DNA of 7,391 nt from assembly GCA_934247335.1 (NCBI GenBank), contig CAKQJJ010000060.1, positions 1 to 7,391 of the forward strand. Reading direction: 5' to 3'. Under the pieces are notes generated by a model. That model was not told the origin of the DNA, made no database searches, and saw only the letters and a program-made list of their open reading frames with translations. A program made the position numbers and the translations under genes. Position 1 is the stretch's first letter, and every line of letters begins with the position of its first letter. Below are positions 1-6,782 of the stretch, in pieces. This stretch comes from an uncultured Clostridia bacterium (GTDB taxonomy: Bacteria; Bacillota; Clostridia; Christensenellales; Pumilibacteraceae).

Positions 1-45
1 CCTAACTAACAAATCAGTCTCACCAAATTGTTTTAGCGAGACCGA
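1..45 (-). terminator. Probable terminator of rpmF
   Basis: On the minus strand, 10 bases at 44-35 (CGGTCTCGCT) pair with 24-15 (GGTGAGACTG) around a 10-base A/T-rich loop. Three of the pairs are G-U wobbles, so the stem is continuous only in minus-strand RNA and would be broken by A-C mismatches in plus-strand RNA. It begins 7 bases after the rpmF stop codon. The following tract (ATTTGTTAGTT) is T-rich but interrupted, so this may be a leaky or non-classical intrinsic terminator. Confidence 0.55.
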
Positions 46-51
46 CCGTAA

Positions 52-240
52 TTATTTCGTTTCTTCTTTAATTTCTACTCTCTGAACGCCGTCATAATAG
101 CCGCAGTTTTTGCAAACTCTGTGGTTAAGCATCTTTTCGTGGCACTGAGGGCACTCGCGGATTGCCGGGGTTGAGATTTTCCAGTTAGCGTAACGGGAAT
201 TGCCCGCCTTCTTGGAAACTTTATGCTTTGGTACTGCCAT
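52..240 (-). CDS. rpmF: 50S ribosomal protein L32 (zinc-ribbon form)
   Basis: Structural protein of the large ribosomal subunit, 62 residues, the usual size for L32. The N-terminus MAVPKHKVSK is the characteristic basic L32 start. It is followed by a zinc ribbon with Cys30-x2-Cys33 and Cys43-x2-Cys46, so this is the zinc-binding (C+) paralogue type. The ATG start is fixed by a strong Shine-Dalgarno sequence GAGGAGGTG at 254-246, five bases upstream. The gene has its own promoter (276-304) and a probable terminator just after its stop, so it appears monocistronic. In many Bacillota rpmF follows a yceD-like gene and precedes plsX/fab genes. Here the upstream neighbour is comEC, and the downstream side is cut by the window. 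Identification is certain from sequence alone. Confidence 0.98.
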   Translation of the reverse strand: MAVPKHKVSKKAGNSRYANWKISTPAIRECPQCHEKMLNHRVCKNCGYYDGVQRVEIKEETK

Positions 241-245
241 AATAG

Positions 246-254
246 CACCTCCTC
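246..254 (-). promoter_or_regulatory. Ribosome binding site of rpmF
   Basis: GAGGAGGTG on the minus strand, five bases before the rpmF ATG. It is an extended match to the 16S anti-Shine-Dalgarno sequence. The same GAGGAGGTGC string precedes rpmB, the other ribosomal protein gene in the window. Confidence 0.9.
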
Positions 255-275
255 TTTAAAGTCAAATGCTATAAT

Positions 276-304
276 ATTATAGTAAAAAATGCCGGGTTTG
301 TCAA
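276..304 (-). promoter_or_regulatory. Exact-consensus sigma-A promoter of rpmF
   Basis: On the minus strand, TTGACA (304-299) is followed after exactly 17 bases by TATAAT (281-276). Both hexamers and the spacing match the vegetative sigma consensus at every position. Transcription would start near 269, giving a leader of about 30 bases that contains the ribosome binding site. The promoter lies in the 90-base gap between comEC and rpmF and explains how rpmF can be expressed independently of the upstream genes. Confidence 0.9.
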
Positions 305-330
305 CGATTTTAGGGCGTTTTTTCAAAACT

Positions 331-2460
331 TTAATTAAAAATTTCACTCTTTCCGCTTTTAAAATCGAAATAATAGGCTTTGCCGTCGAAAATCTTATTG
401 TCAAGCACCGTTTTTCCGTTTATCTCTTCCGATCTGAACGCCCGTAAAACCGTGCAAGACGAAACAAGCTCCGCGTTTTTCTCACTCGGCACGAACGACG
501 ACGGAACGAACAGAACGCTTTCCGTATATTCGAGGCGAACCGCCTCCACTCCCGCCGGACGCTCGAACGAAAAGCCGAGCGGCGTACTCTCCTTCTCTTC
601 GAGCACTTGGCACGCTACGCCGTATTCGTCGAAAAGTTCAACCGCGTCGCCATAAGAGAAAACGTACACTTGTCCGACGTCCACTTTATCGGACAAAACG
701 ATTATTTCTCTTGCGATCGAATAGTTTGCGCTCAGCAAAATTATTTCGTCAAGCTTTCTTATTTTCAGTTCTTTAAGTCTGTCTGAAAGATTTTCCTTAC
801 CGCTGAGATCGGCAACGAGCGCCGTTTTGTTTTTATCGAAAGTCACAATGCTTACCGTTTGTCCGTACTCGTCCGGATAGCAGTACATTCGATCGGATTT
901 TACGGTAAAAGGCACGTTATAGCACAGCACCACGCCGACGCAGTACAAAGCGCACAGCCCGACAATCAGAGGCTTGAATTTTCCGCACATGAAAAATCTG
1001 CTGATGAGAAAATACGCGATATACAGAGTGAAAACAAAAATTCCCGAGTACACGATTATACTGCTTCCCGGAATATTTCTCGTAAGCCTTGCTCCGGCGT
1101 TCATAATCCAAAGTCCGGGATAGGCGGCCTTCGTAATTATTCCGGCAAACGGCAGAATAAGCGCGATAATCATGGTAACGAATAAAACGATAAACGTCGC
1201 CATGATGACGTACGCCAGAACGAAGTTTATGACAACCGAATACACGGAAACTCTTTCAAAATAAAACAGCATTGCCGGCATTATTCCGATCTGCGCCGAC
1301 AGCGACAGCGCAACCGCGTCGGTGGCTTTATTTATTTTATCTTTGAAAAGCTTGCGGAAAAACGAACTTATCGGGCGATTGAAGAATATTATGCCCAGCA
1401 CTGCGGTTACGCTGAGCACGAAGCCGGCGTCGTAAATCGAAAACGGGCGTATTACGAGGTAAATCGTACAGGCAAGCCCGAGATTGTTAAGGCTGTCGTT
1501 GCGCTCGCCGGAAACGGACGCGAATTGCATGCAAAGGCTCATTATCGTAGCGCGCACTACCGAAGCGGTAAAGCCGACGAGAACGTTGTACAACAGTAAA
1601 ACCGCAGCGGTTACGATAAAATTAACGAGGCGCTTCGCCTTTAACCGTTTGCAGACAAACGATATTACGAACGACAAAAACATCACGTGAAGACCGGACA
1701 CGGCAAGTATATGCCCTATTCCGGCAACGCTGAATGCGGTTTTGGTTTGTATATTAAGCTGACTTTTATCGCCAACCACCATTCCGTAGGCAAGTCTTCC
1801 GTTTTCTTTACCGAGATTTGCGGTAAAAATATCTTTTATCCTCTCGCGAACGTAATCGGATAATTTCAGCTTTTCCCGCGGCTCGATAACAAAGTCGCCT
1901 GCTCCGGCATACGCGGTATAACGGACGTTTAAGCGGTAAAAGTATCCGTTAACGCTTCCGTTTTCTATCGGCTTCGCTTTGCCGAGCGTGATTACGGCAG
2001 CGAAATTATCGCCGATATTCACATTATCCAGATCGATTTCGTTTTTCTTTGTTTCCGACAGGTACACCATTACGTTTCCGTACGCACTCCCTTCGTTCGG
2101 ACAGACGAGCAATCTCTTATTAAGTCCGTCGTCGTAAACTTCTTCGATCGTGCCGCGCAGGTTGTAATCGGTTACCTTGTCTTCGGTTATAAGCGCATTG
2201 TTTTTATACGACGCGGCGACGGTTATGCACGAAACGAACGTAATAAATAACGCCGCCAGAGAAAGAAGCGAGCCGACCAATATCGTTTTATTTGCTCTGT
2301 TTACGACGGCAACGGCAATTATAGCCGCAACGCCGACCAAAAGCAGTGTGAGCGCTACCGCAACGTTGACGTAAAACAGCACGAAGGAAAACACCGCGAC
2401 TGCACATGCCACGGCAGAAAACGCAAACGTTCTGAAATTAACAATTCTGCTTCCCTTCAT
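331..2460 (-). CDS. comEC: ComEC/Rec2-family DNA uptake channel protein with degenerate C-terminal MBL domain
   Basis: Polytopic membrane protein of 709 residues, related to the channel that carries single-stranded DNA into the cytoplasm during transformation. Domains in order: two to three N-terminal membrane segments (about 11-85), an extracytoplasmic OB-fold-like region (about 98-192; DUF4131 type), then the Competence domain (about 223-495). The Competence domain has the family signatures GHILAVSGLH (249-258), GFTASVVRA (296-304) and YDAGFVLSVTAVLGI (343-357), and many membrane helices. Residues 525-709 align in layout with the metallo-beta-lactamase-like domain of ComEC. However, the HxHxDH-type motif expected after LDEIILL is replaced by SANYSIARE (577-585), and the DVGQGD motif is absent. 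The ATG lies 16 bases after the recG stop with no good Shine-Dalgarno, suggesting coupled translation. The family call is firm; whether it supports transformation is unknown. Confidence 0.93.
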   Translation of the reverse strand: MKGSRIVNFRTFAFSAVACAVAVFSFVLFYVNVAVALTLLLVGVAAIIAVAVVNRANKTILVGSLLSLAALFITFVSCITVAASYKNNALITEDKVTDYNLRGTIEEVYDDGLNKRLLVCPNEGSAYGNVMVYLSETKKNEIDLDNVNIGDNFAAVITLGKAKPIENGSVNGYFYRLNVRYTAYAGAGDFVIEPREKLKLSDYVRERIKDIFTANLGKENGRLAYGMVVGDKSQLNIQTKTAFSVAGIGHILAVSGLHVMFLSFVISFVCKRLKAKRLVNFIVTAAVLLLYNVLVGFTASVVRATIMSLCMQFASVSGERNDSLNNLGLACTIYLVIRPFSIYDAGFVLSVTAVLGIIFFNRPISSFFRKLFKDKINKATDAVALSLSAQIGIMPAMLFYFERVSVYSVVINFVLAYVIMATFIVLFVTMIIALILPFAGIITKAAYPGLWIMNAGARLTRNIPGSSIIVYSGIFVFTLYIAYFLISRFFMCGKFKPLIVGLCALYCVGVVLCYNVPFTVKSDRMYCYPDEYGQTVSIVTFDKNKTALVADLSGKENLSDRLKELKIRKLDEIILLSANYSIAREIIVLSDKVDVGQVYVFSYGDAVELFDEYGVACQVLEEKESTPLGFSFERPAGVEAVRLEYTESVLFVPSSFVPSEKNAELVSSCTVLRAFRSEEINGKTVLDNKIFDGKAYYFDFKSGKSEIFN

Positions 2461-2476
2461 CTTTCGTTTATTTACG

Positions 2477-4471
2477 TCAGTTTAACGTAATATTTTTATA
2501 ATACTCGTATCTGTTGTCCTTTATGGTAAGAGCGATTTCTTTCCTTATTTCGTCGTTTTTCAGCACTTCGAGCGAAATTTCTTTTGCGACTTTCAGATCT
2601 GCCGCCGAAACCGGCATATCGCCTTTTCCGTGTTGCGACAAGCCTAAAAAATCTCCTGCTCCGCGACTGTCGAAGTCGTATTCGGCAAGCTCGAATCCGT
2701 CCGAACATTTTTCAAGATAATGCAGTCTGTCAAAAGCACTTTCGGAAATATCGTTTGCGACGAGGAAACAATAGCCGTGCTTTTCTCCGCGCCCCACTCT
2801 GCCGCGCAGCTGATGAAGCTGGCTCAGTCCGTATCTGTCGGGATTGTAAACGGCAATATTTACGGCTTGCGGAACGTCCACGCCCACCTCGACGACGGTA
2901 GTTGAAATGAGAATTTTCGTCTTTCCGCTTGCAAAATCGTTCATTGCCGCAGTTTTTTCTTTTTCGCTCATCTGGCCGTGCAAAAGTCCGACGAAAGCAC
3001 CTAATTTTTTCTTCTCCGAATACAGTTTTTTACACGAAATAAGATCGCTTTCGTCGTCTTCGTCTATTCGCGGACAAACGACGTACGTTCGTTCGTCGCG
3101 CTCGGCACATTCGACGAAATAGCGCCACATATCGTTTATTTTTCTTTCGGGAACTATTTTCGTGCTTATCGACGCTTTTTTATCAGGAACGGCGTCTATC
3201 ACGCTGCGTTTCAGATCCCCGTACAGAGTGAGCGCAAGCGTGCGCGGAATGGGCGTTGCGGACATGACGAGGCAATCGGCTTTATCCGATTTGTTTTCGA
3301 GACTGCTTCGCTGGTTCACTCCGAAACGGTGCTGCTCGTCGGTTATTACGAGCGACAACGCCGAAAAAACTACGTCGTCGGAAAATACCGAATGCGTTCC
3401 CGCAATAAACTTGTATTTTCCCGTTTTAATGCCAAGCAAAACGACTTCTCTTTCGTCTTTTTTCAGCGACGAAGTAATAAGGCAAATTTCGTCCGAAAGT
3501 TCCGGAAAATATTTAAGAAAATTTTGATAATGCTGCTTTGCCAGCAGTTCGGTCGGGCACATGATAACGCTCTGATAGCCGGATAAGCGGGCAAAATACA
3601 TGGCTAAAAAAGCCACTATGGTTTTACCGCTGCCCACGTCGCCCTGTAAAAATCTGTTCATGCAATCGGGGCTTTGCATATCCGAAATTATTTCGCCTAC
3701 CGCTCTCATTTGCGCCGAGGTAAGCCGGAACGGAAGTTCGGAGATTTTTGCCCGCATTTTTTCTTCTTCGGGCAAATATTTCCACGGCTTTATCGTTTGC
3801 GACTGCTTGTTTATAATGTTATAAACGCACAGAGTATAATTCATATACTCGATACTTACGCTGCGTTTGGCTTTGTCGATTTCGGAAATATCGGTAGGCA
3901 TATGAATGGCGCGGTACGCCTGCCACAAAGGCATGAGATTGTAACGCTCGCGAACCTCTTCGGGGATAAAACTTACTATTTCGATTTTTTCGAGCGCGCT
4001 TTTGATTGCAGAAGCGATTACGCTGCCCGACAACTTTTTAACAGGTCGGTAAATTACCAGAACATTGCCGTCGCATTTGCTTTCGCGTACGGCTTTCGGA
4101 GCTTTGATTTCAACGCTCTTGCCGTTTAAGGAAGCTTTGCCCATAATATAATAGCGTTCGCCGACTACTACGGACGAGGCGAAAAATTTCTGGTTGAACC
4201 AGGTGCAATACACGTTTTTACCGCCGATTTCAAACTTGACTTTTACCAGGCAAAGATTTTTTCGGACGTAGGAAGTTTTCGGTTTTTCGGCGAACACGAC
4301 CGAAAACAAAACGTCGTCGCCCTCTTTAACCGTTTGAAAATCGGTAAAATCGGCAAGATTAACGTACTTTGCGGGAAAGCACGAGATAAGGTCCATCGGA
4401 GTCATTATCCCGGCTTTTTCCAGCTCCGCAACGCGTTTTTCTTTCAAGCCTTTTATATCGCTGAGTTTCAT
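2477..4471 (-). CDS. recG: ATP-dependent DNA helicase RecG
   Basis: Superfamily 2 helicase that reverses stalled replication forks and processes branched DNA in the cytoplasm; 664 residues, close to the usual RecG length. An N-terminal helical region and wedge/OB domain (about 52-126) precede the motor. Visible motor motifs are Walker A GDVGSGKT (277-284), DEQH (378-381), SATPIPRT (404-411), TTVVEVGVDVP (524-534) and QLRGRVGRG (554-562). The C-terminal RecG signature appears as RGAGDFLGLSQHG (603-615). I chose ATG 4471 (MKLSDIKG) because GAGGAG lies three bases upstream and RecG proteins typically begin there. An in-frame TTG at 4513 would add 14 residues encoded across the DnaA-box palindrome and has no ribosome binding site. 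fakA lies 84 bases upstream; comEC follows after 16 bases and is probably co-transcribed. Confidence 0.97.
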   Translation of the reverse strand: MKLSDIKGLKEKRVAELEKAGIMTPMDLISCFPAKYVNLADFTDFQTVKEGDDVLFSVVFAEKPKTSYVRKNLCLVKVKFEIGGKNVYCTWFNQKFFASSVVVGERYYIMGKASLNGKSVEIKAPKAVRESKCDGNVLVIYRPVKKLSGSVIASAIKSALEKIEIVSFIPEEVRERYNLMPLWQAYRAIHMPTDISEIDKAKRSVSIEYMNYTLCVYNIINKQSQTIKPWKYLPEEEKMRAKISELPFRLTSAQMRAVGEIISDMQSPDCMNRFLQGDVGSGKTIVAFLAMYFARLSGYQSVIMCPTELLAKQHYQNFLKYFPELSDEICLITSSLKKDEREVVLLGIKTGKYKFIAGTHSVFSDDVVFSALSLVITDEQHRFGVNQRSSLENKSDKADCLVMSATPIPRTLALTLYGDLKRSVIDAVPDKKASISTKIVPERKINDMWRYFVECAERDERTYVVCPRIDEDDESDLISCKKLYSEKKKLGAFVGLLHGQMSEKEKTAAMNDFASGKTKILISTTVVEVGVDVPQAVNIAVYNPDRYGLSQLHQLRGRVGRGEKHGYCFLVANDISESAFDRLHYLEKCSDGFELAEYDFDSRGAGDFLGLSQHGKGDMPVSAADLKVAKEISLEVLKNDEIRKEIALTIKDNRYEYYKNITLN

Positions 4472-4503
4472 CTTCTCCTCTTTCTTTCGTATAAAACACG
4501 AGG

Positions 4504-4512
4504 TTATCCACA
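4504..4512 (+). promoter_or_regulatory. DnaA box 1 (TTATCCACA)
   Basis: Exact match to the consensus binding site of the replication initiator DnaA. It forms the inner part of the left arm of the palindrome upstream of recG. Binding in vivo is inferred, not shown. Confidence 0.65.
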
Positions 4513-4518
4513 ATCAAA

Positions 4519-4527
4519 TGTGGATAA
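4519..4527 (-). promoter_or_regulatory. DnaA box 2 (TTATCCACA, minus strand)
   Basis: Exact consensus DnaA box in inverted orientation to box 1, with 15 bp between box centres. It forms the right arm of the palindrome. Confidence 0.65.
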
Positions 4528-4539
4528 CCTCGACTTTTT

Positions 4540-4548
4540 CGTGGATAA
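4540..4548 (-). promoter_or_regulatory. DnaA box 3 (TTATCCACG, minus strand)
   Basis: One mismatch from consensus (last A to G), same orientation as box 2 and 21 bp from it. The ten bases GTGGATAACC are shared exactly with box 2 (4520-4529 and 4541-4550). It lies seven bases from the end of fakA. Confidence 0.5.
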
Positions 4549-4555
4549 CCGCTTA

Positions 4556-6196
4556 TTATTCTACCGATACGAGATAGTAGTACAACGGCTGACCGCCGAA
4601 ATGACAGTCTACGTCGCAATCGGGATATTCTTCGGAAAGCTCGGCAGCTATCGCGTTTGCCTCTTCTTCGGTTACGTTATTTCCGAAGTAAAGCGAAATG
4701 CAGCTGCTGTCGTCGTCTACGAGTTTTTCAACCAGTTGCTTTGCGACTTCAGACACGCTGTCGCCCTTGGAAACTATCGTATGCGAATCCATTCCGATAA
4801 TGTCGCCTTCGTTGAGCTTGAGATTGTCGATTTCCGTGCTTCTGACGGCGTACGTCACTGCGCCGGACTTTACGGTGTCCATTGCTTCGGTCATAGCTTT
4901 TTCGTTGGAAGCTACCGTTCCGTCGGGATCGAACGCAAGCAGCGCAGCCAAGCCCTGCGGAACGCTGCGGCTGGGAATTATGTGCAATTTACGATTGCTG
5001 AGCGCTTTTGCCTGCTCGGCGGCAAGAATAATATTTTTATTGTTGGGGAATACGAAAATATCTTTCGCGTTAACCTTGTCGCAAGCTTTTGCAATGTCGT
5101 CGGCGCTGGGATTCATAGTCTGACCGCCTTCGATAACGCTGTCGCACATGAGATCTTTGAAAATACCGGAAATTCCTTCGCCCGCGCAAACCGAAACGAT
5201 GCCGTAAGGTTTGAGTTCGACTTTCTTTTTGCCGATGAGCTTTCTGTTCTGCTGCAACATGTTTTCGATTTTCAGGCTGTCGAGTTCGCCGAGTTTGAGC
5301 GCTGCGGTGAGAACTTCACCGGGCTGGTTGGAGTGAACGTGCACTTTAACCATCGAAAGATCGCCGATGACGAGAACGCAGTCGCCTATCTGCATAAGCA
5401 TTTCGCGGAAGCGGTCGATGTCGGCTTCGGTAGTCTTTTTATAGAGATTTACGATGAAAAATTCGGTGCAGTAAGCAAACTGAATTTCGGCAAGGTCGTT
5501 GTAATCGAAATGAGCCTCTTCGCTGTACTTGGCGTCCGATTCGGGACTTGCGGCGTCGTCAAACGTAAGCGTAACGTCTTCGTCGTCCGAGAATACCGCG
5601 TTAAAGCCCTGGAACAGAATGAGAAGTCCTCGTCCGCCTGCGTCCACGACGCCTGCTTTTTTGAGAACGGGCAACATTTCGGGAGTCTTTTTAAGCATTT
5701 CTTCGCCGGCTTCGATGACCTTTGTGAGGAAGTTGCTGAAATCGACGTTTCTTTTATTCATAGAGGTTGCGGCTTCGCTCATGGCGCGCACAACCGAAAG
5801 TATTGTTCCTTCTTTGGGTTTGGTTACCGCTTTATATGCAACTTCGGTTCCCTTTGCGAGAGCGTTTGCAAAATCTTTTGCGGTAAATTCTTCTTTTGCG
5901 GACAGAACGTCCGTAATTCCTTTTACTATCTGACTGGTAATAACTCCGCTGTTTCCGCGAGCGCCTTTAAGAGCACCCTTGGAAAAAGCCGCGCACAGCG
6001 ACGCCATGGAATTGGTTGAACATTCGCTTACTTCTCTTGCCGCCGATGCGATAGTCATCGACATATTGGTGCCGGTATCGCCGTCCGGAACGGGGAACAC
6101 GTTAAGCGAGTCCACGTAATCTTTATTTGCGCTGAGCGTTTTGGAACCGCTCAGAACCATTCTTCGAAAAGTTGCGCCGTTAACTGATTTAATCAT
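4556..6196 (-). CDS. fakA: Fatty acid kinase catalytic subunit FakA (DAK2/DhaL-like, YloV family)
   Basis: Cytoplasmic ATP-dependent kinase of 546 residues that phosphorylates fatty acids held by a FakB (DegV-family) carrier, yielding acyl-phosphate for phospholipid synthesis. The N-terminal DhaL-like domain (about 1-200) carries NVFPVPDGDTGTNM (32-45), whose Asp residues bind Mg-ATP in the family, plus GARGNSGVITSQ (78-89) and VDAGGRGL (184-191). The middle domain has FAYCTEFFI (240-248; Cys243) and KVHVHSNQPG (284-293; His286, His288), the conserved Cys/His set of FakA. The C-terminal domain includes FVFPNNKNI (381-389) and ends with GGQPLYYYLVSVE (534-546). ATG 6196 was chosen because GGAGG sits seven bases upstream; a TTG two codons earlier lies too close to that site. 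It follows yloU by 19 bases, the usual pairing in Bacillota. No fakB is in the window. Confidence 0.95.
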   Translation of the reverse strand: MIKSVNGATFRRMVLSGSKTLSANKDYVDSLNVFPVPDGDTGTNMSMTIASAAREVSECSTNSMASLCAAFSKGALKGARGNSGVITSQIVKGITDVLSAKEEFTAKDFANALAKGTEVAYKAVTKPKEGTILSVVRAMSEAATSMNKRNVDFSNFLTKVIEAGEEMLKKTPEMLPVLKKAGVVDAGGRGLLILFQGFNAVFSDDEDVTLTFDDAASPESDAKYSEEAHFDYNDLAEIQFAYCTEFFIVNLYKKTTEADIDRFREMLMQIGDCVLVIGDLSMVKVHVHSNQPGEVLTAALKLGELDSLKIENMLQQNRKLIGKKKVELKPYGIVSVCAGEGISGIFKDLMCDSVIEGGQTMNPSADDIAKACDKVNAKDIFVFPNNKNIILAAEQAKALSNRKLHIIPSRSVPQGLAALLAFDPDGTVASNEKAMTEAMDTVKSGAVTYAVRSTEIDNLKLNEGDIIGMDSHTIVSKGDSVSEVAKQLVEKLVDDDSSCISLYFGNNVTEEEANAIAAELSEEYPDCDVDCHFGGQPLYYYLVSVE

Positions 6197-6215
6197 TAAC
6201 AAACCTCCGATAAAA

Positions 6216-6566
6216 TTAAACTCTAACGCCTACGACGTTTACGTTTATGTCGTCTACGACCATACCGGTAAATCTTTCCACGTTATACTTTACCGCGCGC
6301 CTTAGCGACTGCGATACAGCTTCGATGGAAAGTCCGTATTTAATTACGACATATAGATCAATATAAATTCTGTCTCCGTTAGTAAATACACGTACGCCGC
6401 GGGAAACTTTCTGTTTTTTCAGCATGTCCGACAAGCTGTCGGTAAAGCGTTTGGAAATCATGTCTACTATGCCGTAACACTCTAACGCCGAACTGCCGGC
6501 AACCTGCGCAATCGCTTCTTCAGTTACCGTAATCCTGCCGTATGCATTGGACGTGCTTACGCTCAT
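6216..6566 (-). CDS. yloU: Asp23/Gls24 family protein (YloU-like)
   Basis: Small cytoplasmic protein of 116 residues in the Asp23/Gls24 (DUF322) family, whose exact role is not settled. Members have been linked to alkaline or general envelope stress, and the short YloU type is habitually encoded just before fakA. Family traits visible are the N-terminal GRITVTEEAIAQVAG, the central GVRVFTNGDRIYIDLYVVIKYG and the C-terminal segment rich in Val and Asn (DDINVNVVGVRV). There is no signal peptide and no membrane segment. The start at ATG 6566 is supported by GGGAGG four bases upstream; an in-frame GTG at 6593 has no ribosome binding site. It is the first gene of the yloU-fakA unit, with a candidate promoter at 6602-6629. 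Confidence 0.93.
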   Translation of the reverse strand: MSVSTSNAYGRITVTEEAIAQVAGSSALECYGIVDMISKRFTDSLSDMLKKQKVSRGVRVFTNGDRIYIDLYVVIKYGLSIEAVSQSLRRAVKYNVERFTGMVVDDINVNVVGVRV

Positions 6567-6601
6567 AAGACCTCCCGAAACAACTATGTACACCTAATTC
6601 T

Positions 6602-6629
6602 ACTATATCCGCGCAAAAAAAGCAACCAA
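6602..6629 (-). promoter_or_regulatory. Candidate sigma-A promoter of yloU-fakA
   Basis: On the minus strand TTGGTT (6629-6624) and TATAGT (6607-6602) are separated by 16 bases. The -10 matches five of six consensus positions; the -35 matches only the first three strongly. A start near 6595 would give a leader of about 30 bases. It is divergent from the rpmB promoter, with about 90 bases between the two -35 elements. Confidence 0.5.
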
Positions 6630-6716
6630 ATTTAGGCAATAAGAAGAAAATTTCACATTTTTCGGGTGTCCGTTTTAATTATATGTAAGAATTTTAGAAA
6701 AATGCGGCAAATTCGC

Positions 6717-6745
6717 TTGATTTAAATGTAAATTTGTGATATACT
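6717..6745 (+). promoter_or_regulatory. Extended -10 sigma-A promoter of rpmB
   Basis: TTGATT (6717-6722), a 17-base spacer, then TATACT (6740-6745), preceded by TGA, which supplies the TGn extended -10 element. Transcription would start near 6752 and give a leader of about 30 bases. Spacing and hexamers make this a confident vegetative promoter for the only complete plus-strand gene in the window. Confidence 0.85.
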
Positions 6746-6767
6746 GTTCAAGTAAGTCAAAAATCTT

Positions 6768-6776
6768 GAGGAGGTG
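6768..6776 (+). promoter_or_regulatory. Ribosome binding site of rpmB
   Basis: GAGGAGGTG, six bases before ATG 6783. It decides the start: the GTG at 6774 is part of the Shine-Dalgarno sequence itself and cannot be the initiation codon. Confidence 0.9.
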
Positions 6777-6782
6777 CTTCCT

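Larger units (their letters stand above)
4499..4532. repeat. 14-bp perfect palindrome made of two DnaA boxes; possible hairpin terminator/attenuator
   Basis: CGAGGTTATCCACA (4499-4512) and its exact reverse complement TGTGGATAACCTCG (4519-4532) flank a 6-base loop (ATCAAA). Each arm contains the consensus DnaA box TTATCCACA. On the minus strand the stem-loop is followed by TGTTTTAT, which resembles an intrinsic terminator after fakA. On the plus strand it is followed by ACTTTTTC. It sits between the fakA stop and the recG start codon, 28 bases before recG. Confidence 0.85.

Noticed and set aside
4197..4220. Possible small inverted repeats inside recG and other coding regions
   Set aside because: Short imperfect matches of the size expected by chance inside coding sequence; no conserved positioning or T-tract.
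4472..4513. Upstream TTG start that would lengthen RecG by 14 residues
   Set aside because: The extra residues are encoded across the DnaA-box palindrome, no Shine-Dalgarno precedes the TTG, and ATG 4471 has GAGGAG in front and matches the usual RecG N-terminus.
4488..4517. Possible promoter for recG (TTGATT, 18 bases, TATACG on the minus strand)
   Set aside because: The -10 matches only four positions and transcription would begin at the ribosome binding site, leaving almost no leader. The resemblance probably arises from the AT-rich loop and tail of the palindrome.
4334..6019. A 561-codon open frame on the plus strand across recG and fakA
   Set aside because: It is antisense to two clearly identified genes, its product is Phe/Val-rich with no recognisable family, and there is no ribosome binding site or promoter. 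It is open because codon bias in fakA leaves few stops in the complementary frame.
6774..6782. GTG start for rpmB giving an MLP extension
   Set aside because: The GTG is the 3' end of the Shine-Dalgarno sequence; L28 proteins begin at the MSKVC/MAKVC methionine at 6783.
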